Below are positions 1-60,000 of a DNA stretch of 64,000 bases, one piece after another (within the stretch, counting starts at the first letter, position 1; each line of letters begins with the position of its first letter). A program made the translations under genes and the position numbers. The notes under the pieces are model-generated. The model saw only the letters and a list, made by a program, of their open reading frames with translations, was not told the DNA's origin and searched no databases. Source of the stretch: Colius striatus (lineage: Eukaryota > Chordata > Aves > Coliiformes > Coliidae); assembly GCF_028858725.1 (NCBI RefSeq), contig NC_084767.1, positions 4,515,501 through 4,579,500 of the forward strand, in the 5' to 3' direction.

Positions 1-226
1 CTGCAGCTGTGCTCAGCAGGCCAGGTCCTGCAAAAGCCATCACATCTCCCAGTCAGGGTCCTCCAGTGCAGGACAGTGGCCACGTTTATCCCAGAGAGAA
101 GTGAGGGGACAGGAGGGTGCTGTTGTACAAAGAGGCTGCTGAGAGGATCTTCCAAATCCAAGTTGCCCACTTGTATCCCAGGAGGACAGAGCAAGTCCCA
201 GCTGGTGGCCTGCCAGCTGCAGGGCG
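1..226 (-). other. STK10: Start of STK10 3' UTR
   Basis: Sequence following the TAA stop on the minus strand. No AATAAA or variant with a GU-rich element is visible, so the 3' end lies outside the window. Confidence 0.85.
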
Positions 227-47513
<47,287 letters not shown>

Positions 47514-47560
47514 GCATCCCCCCCCCGTCCCAGCTCCGCGGGAGAAGGTCAAAGCGCCGT

Positions 47561-49913
47561 TAGGACGGTGTTGAATCAAGCGCCGGCGGAGACCTGGAAG
47601 GAAAGGTCTCAACACCATCCTGAACTGCCTCGGCAACAGAGAGACGTTTCCTTCACCTTTCGGTTCGTCTCGTATGAAAACGACGGAACACGAGTATTTT
47701 AAGTAGCGGGAATGTCTCGGCACCGCGGGCACCCGCCACGAGTTTGTGTTAATGAGACCCCGCTGGTGTCAAGAGCGAGGGTTTGCATCTTCTCCCTGGC
47801 AAAACTTCAGATCCTCCGCAAAACCGACTTGAAATCGAGTATTCCATGAGGACACCTAGGGGAACGGGCCGCCGGTGCAGCCAGCTCCGGAGCTCTGCTC
47901 CTGCCGGCGTTCCGGGCTGTCCGTGCCGACCCCGGCGCGTCCCTCACCGCTCCCTGCGTGGTTTGCCCTTCCTACACGTCCCACGAAGGGGCCGAAGGCA
48001 GAGGTACAAAGCAGTGCCTTTGCACCCTGCATCCTGACGCGGAACGCAGGCGAGGCAGCATCTCAGTTCGAGAGCGTCTGGGCTGGGTGGCGTCTCACGA
48101 GCTCCCTGATCTGTCACACCCCAGACTGCAGAACTGACTGTTGCCTCTCTTTGTGTTTGCTGTTAAGGAAAAAGCACGGTCTGATCCTGGGATTCTACTG
48201 GGAATGGCCCAATACTGATGCTTGAACTACTATTTAAAACTCCCGATCCTGGAAATCTGTGAACTCCAGCTGCCTTTATTGAAGAGAGCTTTTTATTCCC
48301 CTATTTATCCCCTTCTCCCCACTGAGCTGTAGGAAAAACGCTGAAAATGCTTGTTTCAGGTGTATCCCTGAAAGAAGGTGAAAAGAACTGAGCACTTTTT
48401 GCCACCTAGCTTCATGGAGTCTGGGTCTGATTGGATGGTACGTGGATCTGCAGTAAGAACAGATTGACAGCAACATTAAACATTACACTTTTAATCTCGA
48501 TTTTTACCACGTTTTAACTACCAGTCATTTTGTTTAATTCCTATCAACGTTCTGACATTATACACACTGGGCATTATACACACCCTTTGTTCTATCATCT
48601 ACCTCCCTGAAAGTGTTTGACCCTCTCATGCCTTACAAGAGCTGTGGGGATTTGTTGGAGAGATCTGTCTGTATCAAGTGCTTTAAAGAACTGGAATCCA
48701 AGAGAAACCCTATGCCAAAGGCCTTGCAGTGTAAGTAGGTGCCCCATAGACTATCTAATTAGATTAGGGCTTGGAGAAGTGATTTCTCTGCTGGCATAAA
48801 CTTCGCTAACTCAAGTTACACCTTCAAAGATTTCTGAGCAACTCTGGTTCAGCACAGTGTTTTGAGGGCTGTGGCATTTTTCTGTCCAGCACTTGATACC
48901 TTGTAAGCAGATTTCTTGGCTCTGTAGCCAAAGGGAATCAGCCATTTGAATTCCTTCCACTCGTTTATCTCAGGAAGCTCACAGGCATCAAACCAAGTCA
49001 GCAAACAGGTTAATTATCTACCTCTGGATTACTTCTTACTGTTTCCCAAAGGATAAAGAAGAGGGTAGAAAGTCAGGAAAAGAAAAACCCCTTTGCAAAT
49101 CTGCCCCAGGCTCACAGGAGCACACCTGATCCTGTGGACAGAGCGTGAGGAGCATCACAAGGAGAAACTACTGCCCTGCCTGCAAGATTATATACAGCTC
49201 AGGGAATTAAATGTTGGGTTATGGGGGATGTCTGTCAGCCAAAGCAAGCCAGTGAAGTTTGCTTTTATCAATATTGTTCCTGGTACAGGTTAGGGGTAAG
49301 GCATAAGAGCACTTTCAATGGTTATTGCTGTGTTGGATTAGCCTCCTTCTGGGTTGGAAGAAGAATGGGTGATAAACACTTGATATAGATACAGGAGTGG
49401 TTCAGCTTCCTAACAGCTCACTTGAACAAGAAATTAGGCATTCAAAAGCAGCCATCTCTGAGCAATGGCTCCCAGACACCTTGCACAGGACACTGGCAGG
49501 TACTGGAAACTAGAAACCTCAAGGCCATGGCGAAGAGGAAAAGCAAAGCCCTACAGTGGCTGCTACACAGGACCTCAGCATGGACCTGCACACTTTGGGG
49601 TACTCCTTGGCTGAGGCTGAGATTTGAATTATAGTCTAAAATAAATCCTTAAGTCTATGCTATCTTGCACATTTAAACCAGTTGTAATGCTCTTCAGCAT
49701 TGTAAGAATAGATTTGAGTACACCTTATCCTATAATGCTGAATGGAAAGGAAGCCTTTGCCTCCACATCCGAGGGGCATGCTTGAAAATATGGGGAAAGC
49801 ACTGAAGTCATGGGACAGAGGTTGCATCTGGTTCTAGGGCAGAATTCTCCTTCTGTGAGGTGTCACTGCCACGGTGCTAGTTCTGTTCTGCTGATCTTCC
49901 CCAGCTAACAGAG
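47561..49913. other. Intergenic, upstream of STK10
   Basis: CpG content falls off after about 48.1 kb. No coding exon, RNA gene or clear repeat is recognised on either strand. Confidence 0.75.
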
Positions 49914-50140
49914 CTGAAGCTGGAATCTGGGTGTTTTCTGCAGCGCCTGCCTTTAGCTGAAGTCACACTGCCTGTTGTCAGTAGGAAATGTTGTGGCTCT
50001 GGCAGAGTACTTCCAGCTCTTGGGTATTCTAGAAACTTTTAGTACTTCTAGAAGTGCTGTGGCATTACAGGCCCCGTGTAACGTTTGGAAAGGAGACACA
50101 TGGGACTACATCACTTCAGATTTCAAACCAGAGATCGCAG
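49914..50140 (+). pseudogene. EFCAB9: EFCAB9 pseudogene, N-terminal exon remnant
   Basis: EFCAB9 is an EF-hand protein that works with CATSPERZ as a pH/calcium sensor of the sperm CatSper channel. From 49914 the frame reads LKLESGCFLQRLPLAE, matching the family start (MRLKQGSFLWYLYLDK as I recall it), with CTG in place of ATG. One extra base at 49962 shifts the frame to SHCLLSVGNVVALAEYFQLL (49963-50022), matching [20 protein letters not shown]. A second extra base (near 50044) leads to LLEVLWHYRPRVTFGKETH, matching [20 protein letters not shown] with one codon lost. Similarity fades after about 50101. Position and strand fit the mammalian gene between STK10 and UBTD2. The lost start and two frameshifts argue for a dead gene. 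The reference residues are from memory, not a database search. Confidence 0.85.
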
Positions 50141-52409
50141 ACATTACAAATACTGCACTTCGAATGTCACAATGAACACAGCACTCTAATACTAACTAGC
50201 AGTTTGGTTCATGCAAGTGCTTGGCAATACCCTCGAAAGCTTTCAGATACAGCATGTATCACCATGTCCTCCCTGCTCTGCCATGCCCCAGCTGCTCATG
50301 AAGGTCGCATGACCTACCTGCTCCTGCTTCTCAAGTACGTACGGCTCAGGGGAACACGCAGAGCCACTGAGATGCAAAGATACTCCTTTCCCCTTCTTCC
50401 CTGCTTGGGAGACAGAAAAAGGTCCAAGAGCCTATGAAACCTGTTTGATTTGATGGTATTATTGTTCTCTGCATCCCAGCAGCACATGAAGCCCCCAGGT
50501 CAGGCTCACTAGTGCTTGTACAAACGTGATAACCAGCTCCTGGCACAAGCAGCACATAATCGACCCAGGCCAGCCATAAAGGAGATCTTTACAGCTGTGC
50601 AAGGGAGATGCCAGGAACACAGGGCAAGAGGGGATTTCTGGCTCACTGAAGCTAATTCCTTAGTACTGCAGCAACCTCATCATGTAATCCTTTCCATAAA
50701 CTGATCGTGCTCTGTGTTAGAAAGCAGGTGAGTTTCTTGCCAATAGTGTCCTGCACGAGAGGCCGTTTGCAACCCCCCTCTGCTGCTTCACAGCTTCCCC
50801 GTCTCCCCCCACAGCTCCTCAGCCTGTTGCCATGTTTTTGCAAACCCCCATGGGGCTTCAGCTTGAATGACACCTCTTCCCATGGATTTACCCCACTGGC
50901 AGACATTTCAGGGGAGCAGAACCAGACAAGGTTGCAGATGTTTTTTAGCGAGGACTCTTCATCCTCTGCATTCACACTTGGGGAAGCTGGAGGGAAATGC
51001 TGGTCTGGCTCTTCCTCTGCACTGGGAGAGATTAAAAAGGGCTAAAATGAATTGTTAGTGGATCATGAGTTAAAAGTGACACCTCCAAAAGAAAAATGGG
51101 CTCTTTCTCCAAAATTTGGGTTACTTAGAAAAGTCCTTTTTTCCCAGCAGAGGTGGGCTGGAAAAGAAGAAAGGCAGGAAATGATGAGTGCTTGAACATT
51201 GCCCTCCGTGCAGAAATCACATATCCCTCTTTCATAAATCAGGCCATCTTATTAATACTGTCTATTAATTCTGAACAGTATTTCTTGTCTGCTACTGTGT
51301 TTTAATTGCCTGTGCAACCGGTCTGGAAGCAGCAGGCATTTCAGAGAAATAAATCCTGCTCATTATTGCTCTCAGCTTTGTGCAGACTGTGCCTGGGAGC
51401 TCGTTTTTTTCCAGATCTGCAGTTCTATTGCTGTCTCTGTTACATGACTGACCTCCATGAGGACCAGACCATTCTGCTGTTTGACTAATGGAGCAGGAGG
51501 ATTTGCTCTAAGGAGCTCTGCGTGGCGACCTGCGTCCTCCTGTCCCACGAGGTGTGTACCCTGCGGGTCTTAGAGTTGGTGCAGGGACGTATTGCACCAT
51601 CCAACACCCCTGTAAAGGGAATCAGCTCACTAGAGCTGATCTTTACTCATGGCATACAAGGGATGGAGAGGATCCCTGTGTCTATGCTGCTGCACAGAAA
51701 GGGAAAGCAGAGAAATGAGCAGTCCCCCTGTTAGTACCAACCTTGCTCCTCAGGGATAAATCTACCCCTGGACCTTTTTGCAAGGGAGGAACAACCTAAA
51801 TGCTCCTCCCAGCTCAAGGCTGGCCATCTTAGTTCTCCAAAACCAAGCTCTTGTCTGTGTCTACCTGTGGGGAAGAGCAGAGCATCTGTTTTCACCCACT
51901 GGTTCTTGCCAGTTGATGCCCTTCTCCAGCTCCCCCGGCATCACCTACAGCCCAGGCCGGGGAGAGAGTGGTACCTTTTCAGCAAAAAGCAGTGAGGAGA
52001 GCAGGCTGTGGGGGGGGGGATGGGAAAGCCAGGGTGACCCCCAGAGCTCAGCCCTGCTGTTAGCTACATCCTGCAGCTCTGCTCTGGACCAAACACCAGC
52101 TGAGGGCCGGCGCTCTGGGCTGCTGCCCACAGGACTCGAGCAGGAGGGAGAGGAGCCGACCGACCATAGTCTGTAGCTCTGCAAGCCCCTTGGCAAGCGA
52201 CCTCACAAAGCAGCCTGGGAGCTTGGCAGGCTGGTGGTAGCTCTCCCCAGCATAGCCCAAACCCAGGCAGCTGCAGCCTCGTGCTCCTGCAGCTCTGTGG
52301 CAGGAAGCACCAGGTTTCTGGTATTTCCTGCGAGCACAATTAGCAGGAGGTCACCCTTATTCTCTAGAGGGGAGCACTGGCTGGTATTCCACATATTCTT
52401 TCTAAGCAG
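50141..52409 (+). other. Former EFCAB9 intron
   Basis: This is the sequence between the two EFCAB9 remnants. I searched for a middle exon and found no convincing one; the two remnants together seem to cover the protein nearly end to end. A G-run occurs at about 52010-52019. Confidence 0.6.
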
Positions 52410-52655
52410 GAAATCAGTGCTTATCATCTGTTTCTAAACCTTTCTGCCCCAAACCAGAACTATCTTGAAAAGCAGTTCATCTCCAGGCACACAGGAGCTG
52501 CCTTTCAGCTGCTGGGAGTAGATGGGGATCATAGGATTGATTTTAACAAGCTTGAAACCACAAGGTTTCTCCTCAGCATCCAGAAAGAAGAACATCAGAA
52601 GATATTCAAGGACTTCAGTGTTGCCAGAGATGAGGTCAAATTAGATAAGTTTTAG
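52410..52655 (+). pseudogene. EFCAB9: EFCAB9 pseudogene, C-terminal exon remnant with EF-hand-like core
   Basis: After a plausible acceptor (TTCTTTCTAAGCAG, ending 52409) there are 81 open codons without an ATG. They include QNYLEKQF (52455-52478), FQLLGVDGDHRIDFNKLE (52503-52556) and RFLLSIQKEEHQKIFKDF (52563-52616), then TAG at 52653-52655. DGDHRIDF is an EF-hand loop core, but loop position 1 is Gly and position 12 is Lys instead of Asp and Glu, so calcium binding is unlikely. As I recall mammalian EFCAB9 (QNHLEGQF, FDLLDLKGDLRI, RFLFNIQKQELKDLFRDF), the match runs about 60 residues almost without gaps. The segment follows the N-terminal remnant in correct order and strand, 2.3 kb downstream. 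The TAG and the missing tail suggest truncation. Confidence 0.85.
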
Positions 52656-55600
52656 TCAAAAGATAGGCCATGAAAATGCTCCTAAATTCACGATTAACCC
52701 TTGGGATTAATCTCACTCAAGCCTGAGTTTTCTTCCTGTTGACTTCAGGAGCAGGTCTTTGGCAACTTACCATTCAGTCTGAACTGAAACTGTTTTAACA
52801 GTAAGACAGCAACAGGGGGAAATAATTTTTTGGGAGTAAACCAAGCACATTCCTCTGTCTGAGGAGACTAACTGGGGATGGGGGTGGGTGGGACTGGCAG
52901 CAGTGCTTTTATTTAAGCCATCATCTTCTGAGTTCACTTCTCGTTATTTTCCAAGCTCTCTGCAGTCCTTTCCCTGAGCTGCTGGCCAGGAGAGGACCTT
53001 GGTGAATATAGTCAGGCTTGAAACTCCTTCTAGGGACATTGCAAGTGTCATACCTTGACTAATACCTGTGCTATGGAGATGCTGATGCCAAGTAAGAGCC
53101 CTAGAGGAAGTTCTTTCTGTTCTCTGATGAATCTCTCATTTTGACCTTAAACCAGCTCCAGATTCCAAGGAGAGGCCACAGGGATCTTGCCCATCCCTGC
53201 CTCATGGCAGGGAGCAGCTCCCTGCAAAAAGAAAGGGAACAAAGGTGGTAAGAGTGTCTCCCTGCAGCTCTGCACTGGCACAGTCCTTACTGAGGGCCAT
53301 GCACACACACACACATCCCTTGCCAATTTGCTTTTGCCACCAGCTCACCTTTGTCCCTGTGCTCCTTCACATCCCTCCCTTCTCTGAAGTACTTTCTGAT
53401 TAATGACCACCTGCAGCTACACTGGTAGGGAATCAGTCATTAATAGGCTGTAGACTTCTCTTATCTCTGTCACAGCTTCACACTGTCCTCTGACTTCAGC
53501 ATCTCAGCGTGCTCTGGGAGCACATTTAGCAAGACAGCCATTAGTAACCAAGGGAGATCCTTTCTCTTTCTCTTCTCTTTTCTGCTGCTAGGTTCCTGGG
53601 TTGTTGTTTTTATTGATAATTCTCCTCCTCTATGTTCCACCACTAGTATCCTCTTCAATTATTCGTTTCAGGCAGTTGTATCTCTCCTGTAAGCCCTGCA
53701 GGGCCTGCAACCTGTTTCCTGGGTGGTTTAGCAGTGCAGTGAGGTACCAAAGCCTCTATCCTGCTCAGGGCCTGCAGATAGTTCTGTAATGCCCTTGGAG
53801 TGGTTCCCTAGAATAAACTGTTTCAGCCCTGAGTTGCATTGATCCCGTCCTTTCCTCTTGAGGCTGCCTGACTAGAAGGGCACTTTAAACAGGAGCAGCA
53901 CAGCTGTGACAGCCATGAAGGCACCCCACAACCCCAGCTGCTGTGAACCACTCCAACATCTGCCAGTCAGTGCCAACGACAGAGAAACGGCCCTGTGCCA
54001 GGGAGATGCCCTGTTAGCTTGCCATGCATTCGGGATGAACTGGAGGCAGTCAACTGAATCCAGTTTCTCCCATGTCAGTCAGCAAACTAGAGCAAGTTGA
54101 AGAAAGGGAGTGAGAGTTGTGGGCTCAGGGTCTTTCTCTGCAATAACTCTTTACATTGGGCAAGGCTGCCTTGCTATGCTGGGGATCCACTTCCACTCCA
54201 ACACTAGTAACGGGAACTACAGGGAATTCAAGGTCGTTGCAGTCTTCTGCACTGACACACAACAGAAAGAGGATCATGGAGAGCTTCCCAGCAGGATCAC
54301 AGGGAGCTCCCAACAGCCTGAACAAGAACCCTTTGCCCTTCTGGGAACTTAATATAAGTGCTGCAGTAAAGCAACTGAGTGTTTTCACCATTGCACACCA
54401 CTGCTGCTTTGCCAAGGCGAGCACCAGGGACTGAGGAGGGGGAGGGACGATGCAATGTGGGACTTGAGGCTGCTGCCTCACACCTCTGCCCTGGACTAAG
54501 CAGGGTGGTGGTGTTACCCTCCCCCCCAACAGCAATAGCTGTGTCTGCTTTGTGTTTTAGAGCCAACCTCTTCCTGTCCCATGGTACACAGTGGTTTAGG
54601 GAGAGCCTTCCTCCCCAGCACTGTGGTTTTGCCTCGTTCAGACACAGAGGAATCGCCGTTTGCTTTGTTAACGAAACCACCCAATTAAGCCCAGGTGGAG
54701 AGAAAGCAAGAGAGGCAGTTTAGTTTCTCTTGCTAAATATTGACTGTTTATACTTTGGGCACAGCAACCCAGTGGATGATTTCCCCCTCTCACCTTACAC
54801 ACAGGGTATCACAGCACTGAGCCTCCTCCACTGCCATTGGGGAGCTTCCCTAACGAAGCAGCATGGCTGCAGCATAAGGGACTCATTAGAATAGAAAATG
54901 CCAGTCTCCAAGCTCATCCACTGAACTCCCAGGCTTTTTCAGCTGCTCTGAGTCCAGAGAAAACAAACTATGGGTCTGAAATCCCAGCTTTCTCTGAATA
55001 ATCCCAGGACACACAAACCACTCTGCAGACCTCGGTGCCTCTTCTTCTTACCTTCACATTTTTAGCCCAGATTTGCAGGGGGCAGCTAACCCAAGGTTTT
55101 AATCAGATGCTCTCTACAACCTCCAGGAAGGAACTCTGGCATCTGACACTGCCCAGGGCTGCTCTCCCAGCAGAAGGAGCAGCAAAATCAGGTCCATGGT
55201 TAAAGATAATTTCCCTTCGTGGTGTCTCTGGAGCCCAGTGGTGGGTATGGATGCAGCACCAGGCTGTAGGAGCACAGCTCAAATGGGGCAGGCATGCTGG
55301 CCAAACTGTAGCCAGCAGGAAGCAATTAGTTTGGCACAGGGTCAGAAGCAAGGATGCAAATTGAGCATGGGGCAGAAACCCCCTGCTAATCACAGAATGT
55401 CACACAGATCAATGCAATATTCATACAGGCACAATGTAAGCATTCTATGCAAAGTAGGAACAGAAACACTATCTATACATAAGCATAAGCCTGTAAATCA
55501 GTTTTCTCCCCTTTAGAGTGTGAAGCAGCACTCAATTTCAGTGCTTGCAGCAGAGGCTGAGAAAATGTCAACTCTCTTGTGCTTTGACCTAGAACCCACA

Positions 55601-57030
55601 TCCTTTTGGGGGTTTTGCTTTGGTCAGCAATCAGCCCAGAGCTTCCCACACTAAGGACAGCCCAGTGTGCTGTGGGAGTGATGCACACAGGCCACAACAC
55701 TGGGCAGACTTGCCTCAGGACCTGATGAGCAGCCATGCTTTGCTCAGCCAGGAGATGGGTAGAGACAGATCACATGTAGTTTTGTAAACCTGGTGTTGGA
55801 GGATGTCAGCTCTGAACTTCTCTGTGCTGAGGGAGGTGGAAGCAGGATTGTCTCAGGGGTCAGAACTAATGGCTGCAAACAAGCCTTTGCATATGTCAAG
55901 TATATATAAAATATATATATACAAGAGATTATATACACACAAGTCCTAAAAGAGCAATAAAATGTATTAAAAAGTCCCAGGAAAGTCACATGCCTGCTGG
56001 TTTGTAACTCACAGCACAATTTCTACTGTGAAATTGTCCCTAGATTGAAAAAACCCCCTTGGAAACGTTCAGCTGTGATAACATTAAACCAACGTGGCCT
56101 ACAAAAAGTTGTTCCTAGTCCTCTGATACCTTAGGTAGTTAATCAAGACTATAAAAGAGGTGTCCTGAATTAAGCCAACACATCAGTTAATGTAATTACA
56201 GGACAATCACCCAGATCCATTATTTAGCACTGTTCACCACGTGCAGGCAGCGGGAGCTGGGACCAGAGGAGGTTCGTGCTGGATGTCTGAGCACATCCCC
56301 AGGCCCTGTATTCTCTACAGACTGTACACTTCAATTGCAAGATAAAACATTGTCACACACCAAAGTTATTACCCAAAGATGTCTCGAGGGTATCACACAG
56401 GTAATGAAAGAGTTGTAGAGCTCCAGCTCTGAATTAGAAGCATTACTGAATAAATTGGAAAATAAATGCCTCACTGAGTTTATTAAGGCATGGCATTTCC
56501 AGCATTATCTTTTAAATGTGAGGAGGGAGCTTCTTGTTGTTTTGAATACAAGAAATTTTGTGCAGCACTTCCAATAGAAGCTCGTGATGCTTTGCTCTCA
56601 ACGGTAAAAGGTCTTCCCTAGGTCAGCTCCCTCCATAAACCACATAACTTAATGGCCTAAAGACAACCTACTTGTGCTTTGCAGCTGAATACAAATATCT
56701 GCATATTCTACTGTGAGAACCAAGAAGCAGAGGTGCAACATCAAAACATAGAATGCGTTTTAAAAGTTACCTGAGGTGCTCAGCATCTTTGTATTGGCCT
56801 AAAATTCTTCACTGACTGAAGGAGCAAAAGAAGGGGAAAAAGGTTAAAAACCATGTTCTACACAACCAGTATATTTGACTCTCAAAGATTTTATAGAAGC
56901 TAGAGGGGAAAGGAAAGGGTCACCTCACTGGAACCCCCCCATCCTTGTTTCACTGTGTGTTGGAGCCGTGTCTTTTCTGCGTCAGTAGCAAATTCAGCAC
57001 CCTAGCCTATGTGAGACAATTGACATATGG
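52656..57030. other. Intergenic between EFCAB9 remnant and candidate UBTD2 3' end
   Basis: It contains a short CA repeat (about 53300-53313) and the TA-rich repeat (55898-55936). No coding exon with family features is seen on either strand. The basic tail of EFCAB9 was not found. Confidence 0.7.
55898..55936. repeat. (TA)n-rich microsatellite
   Basis: TATATATAAAATATATATAT followed by a mixed TA/CA tail. It is a simple repeat in the STK10-UBTD2 interval. Confidence 0.85.
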
Positions 57031-57089
57031 CACACACAAACAACAAGGCACACACACAAAGGCTTACCATAAAAATGAAGATATTTATT
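57031..57089 (-). terminator. UBTD2: Candidate UBTD2 polyadenylation site
   Basis: On the minus strand AATAAA (57089 to 57084) is followed after about 25-30 bases by a GU-rich run (TTTGTGTGTGTGCC...TTGTTTGTGTGTG, 57060 to 57031). That is the textbook layout of a vertebrate cleavage/poly(A) site. If used by UBTD2 it gives a 3' UTR of about 5.4 kb. Other minus-strand AATAAA copies (62168-62173, 56479-56484) lack such an obvious downstream element. Assignment to UBTD2 is inference. Confidence 0.55.
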
Positions 57090-60000
57090 CAAGAAGTACA
57101 AATTTGATGGTACCAGCCATCTTTGAAAGCCATTACCATGAGGCAGAGAGGACACAAACCGAAGTCTCTTGCTCAGAGCATATGAAAGCGAGTGTCTTAA
57201 ATTGCCAACTAATGCAGTCGTTTCCATCATTGCTCAAAAGCCACCTCCACTTTTTAAACATTCCTTGGACTTAAGAGAGGCACAAATAAGGTTTTTAATC
57301 CAAGACCAGTTAGTTATTTTAATAAAGCCATCAGCTAAACTTTACTTTGTTTTAAATTTCCTTAAATTGCCTCCAGCCTTTGACTGGATTCCAATTTCCT
57401 AAAGAAGAAAACAGGGACTTGGGAACAAGCAGGTGCAGAATTTTTGGAGCTCGAGATGAACTAAAAGTTTTAAGGCAGGAGTCAGGATTTTAAGTTCTCT
57501 GTTTGCCCCATGGCTCTGAACAAATGGGTCTTCATCTGTAAAATATACAGAGTTCTACTGGATAAATAGCCAACAAGTGGTCCTGCTTGGAAGGCAGGAA
57601 TGTACTTTTTCATGGAGAGTCCAATGGACACGGGAATTAAAAGTTTCCAAGTCCACAGTAAGAAGCCTGCTGGTTAAAACATCTCATCTTCCAACTACTT
57701 GACTTTTGTAGGCTCAGTGGCATGTATCTCCCTTGGAAGGAGAGCTCTAGCTCCATCTCCTATGAACAAGAGCAACACACACGCGGCTATGGAGTATCTA
57801 AGCGGATGAAATAGGGCAGAGAAGAGCCATTTGCAGAACAGAGCAATCAAAAACACTATGGAAAGGAAAGTCTTAAAGCAGGCAGACCTGTATATACAGT
57901 CATTAACCAACAGAAGTGTTTGGAGCTGCAGATATAATAGCAGGACATTCATCTTCTTTGGGAGCAGACAGAAGCAGTTGCTGGAAAGTTTAACTCCAAG
58001 GTCAGTTGACTTGCATGGCAGACCACCATCATCTAGTGGGTTTGAAGCACATTTCTGTCTTATGCCAAGAAAGCTGCTTGTCTCTCCCACCTAAAGCAAG
58101 TCTGCAAACCCACCTTTCTCAAATACCTCTACATCCTACTCCAGGAGAGCACAAGCTGTCCAAGAGCTGCCAGCCATCATCCAGGAGTGAATCAGAATTA
58201 CAGGGTGAAGGGCAAAGGGAAAGAACCAACAAACCCCTTTTTGTAACAGAGATGACTTTCATTTCAACGTAACAGCATCTGAGCAGCGCAGTGGAAAAGC
58301 CAACAGAAAGCCTTTTAGGAGTTAGGGGGTTTTTTTTGGTAAATGTAAACATTCTCTGCATAAGGTGCAGGGTCTTGGATGTATGTACACTGACATAGAA
58401 AAAGAGCTTGTAAAATACAGGTCAGGAAGCAGAAGTGTAGCTACCACTTACGCTCCTGAAGACGACAGGAAGGGAGAAACGTACAGCATTCAACTCATTA
58501 ACACTTACGTGGGGCAAATGCTTTCAACACGCCACAGCCAAAAGCATCCCACCATTGTAACAAAGGTTACTGGTTTGGGGGGAGTTAAATAGTTTTTAAA
58601 GAGTTTTTACATTAATAAGTAGCAATGGATATATATGCAGAAGCACATCATACTACAGCAATGTTTTATCGCTCGGCTAGCTGCTTTTCCAGAGGTTATG
58701 CACATTGCCATGTGTTGCCTTGTTGCTCCAATGAACTCTTTCCTCTCCAAAGCAACTTTCTGTGAAAGGCAAAGAGGAGCTGGGTTTTGTTTGGTTGTTC
58801 CTGGGGTGATTTTTTTTCTTGTTGTCACTACTGCTTTTAGAGTTGGGGGTGTCTGTTAAAGAAGCAACTTATTACACTGCTGGCTCACATCATTTAGGTT
58901 TCCAGCTTATTTCCCCCATTCAGAGAAGCAGAAGTTTCCAGAAAACTATACCAAAGTTCATACAGTGCGGCTATTCCAAGCTGGGTTTTCTGCAGAGGAT
59001 GCCAACAAACTGTGATGCACACAGAGCCAAGGTAGTCAATGAAACTTTTGGGAGCTGGATGCCCTGAAGGAGCAGCTGTGACTTGGTTGTAGGAGATGAC
59101 CCTGAGCATTCTTCTGTAGCGCTCTGAGCAACGTACCTACAGCATCCACAGCTCTTCTGGAGCTCCCTCACCCCAGCAGACTACGTTTATGCCTCTCTGC
59201 CCTTCAGGCTCTTCAAGAGAGTGGACTTTCACTATGTTATTACTTCTGGGTGAGGCAGAAGCAACAATAAAGAGTATAAAAATCTGAATCATGTCCAACA
59301 GACCTGCCATTAACACAGTAAAAAAAAAATGTTATCCGCAGGCATCAGTTCACAACCAGAGCTCACCAGGAATGACACAACGGGCTGATGGGTCTAACAA
59401 GTAAAAACCCATTCCTGTTACTCCTCAGGTGTCTGTACTTGGCATTACAGTTCATGGCCACATGCTTTAAAAACCCTGTTGCATTGCTTCAGTCATACCC
59501 TAAACCCCACAGGGCGTGGGGCAGCAGACCCACTGGCATGCCAAAACCCAGCCCAGGGCCTGCTGCCAGCAGCACTGAGCTGCAAGCTCAGCACAGAGGC
59601 TGCAGAATGCAGATGCACACAGCAGCATGTTCTCCCCACCCTCCCTGCCAGCAGCAGCTGGTGCCCCCTCACACTCTCACCAGCCCTTCTCCCCAGGGCT
59701 GCTCAGAGGCAGAAATGACTGTTCTCTTGATGTACCCTGCACCCTCTAGTTATGCACACAGGATATGTTAAGTCAACATGTTTCTGTGCCTTCATTACTG
59801 ATAGTTTTTAATACATATTTTTTTAAACTTGGAAGAATTCTTTCCTAATACAAATCCTGTCATTGTTTTTTTCCTGGCAGGGTATGTGCTTTGTACATCT
59901 GTCATTTTATACAGAAGAAGTTGAAAAGACTTCACTTTCAGCTACAAAAGCAATTTACCATTCCATTTGTTTCAGTTTTAGATATGTGCTTAAGGGACAA

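Noticed and set aside
51272..51310. Possible middle exon of EFCAB9 (ATTAATACTGTCTAT, reading INTVY)
   Set aside because: Only five residues resemble the expected INIVF, followed by stops. The 49.9-50.14 kb remnant already seems to extend through this part of the protein, so this is probably coincidence.
57498..57560. MIR-like words (CTTCATCTGTAAAAT) in the probable UBTD2 3' UTR
   Set aside because: Only one short block matches and the remaining MIR blocks are absent. It is too weak to call.
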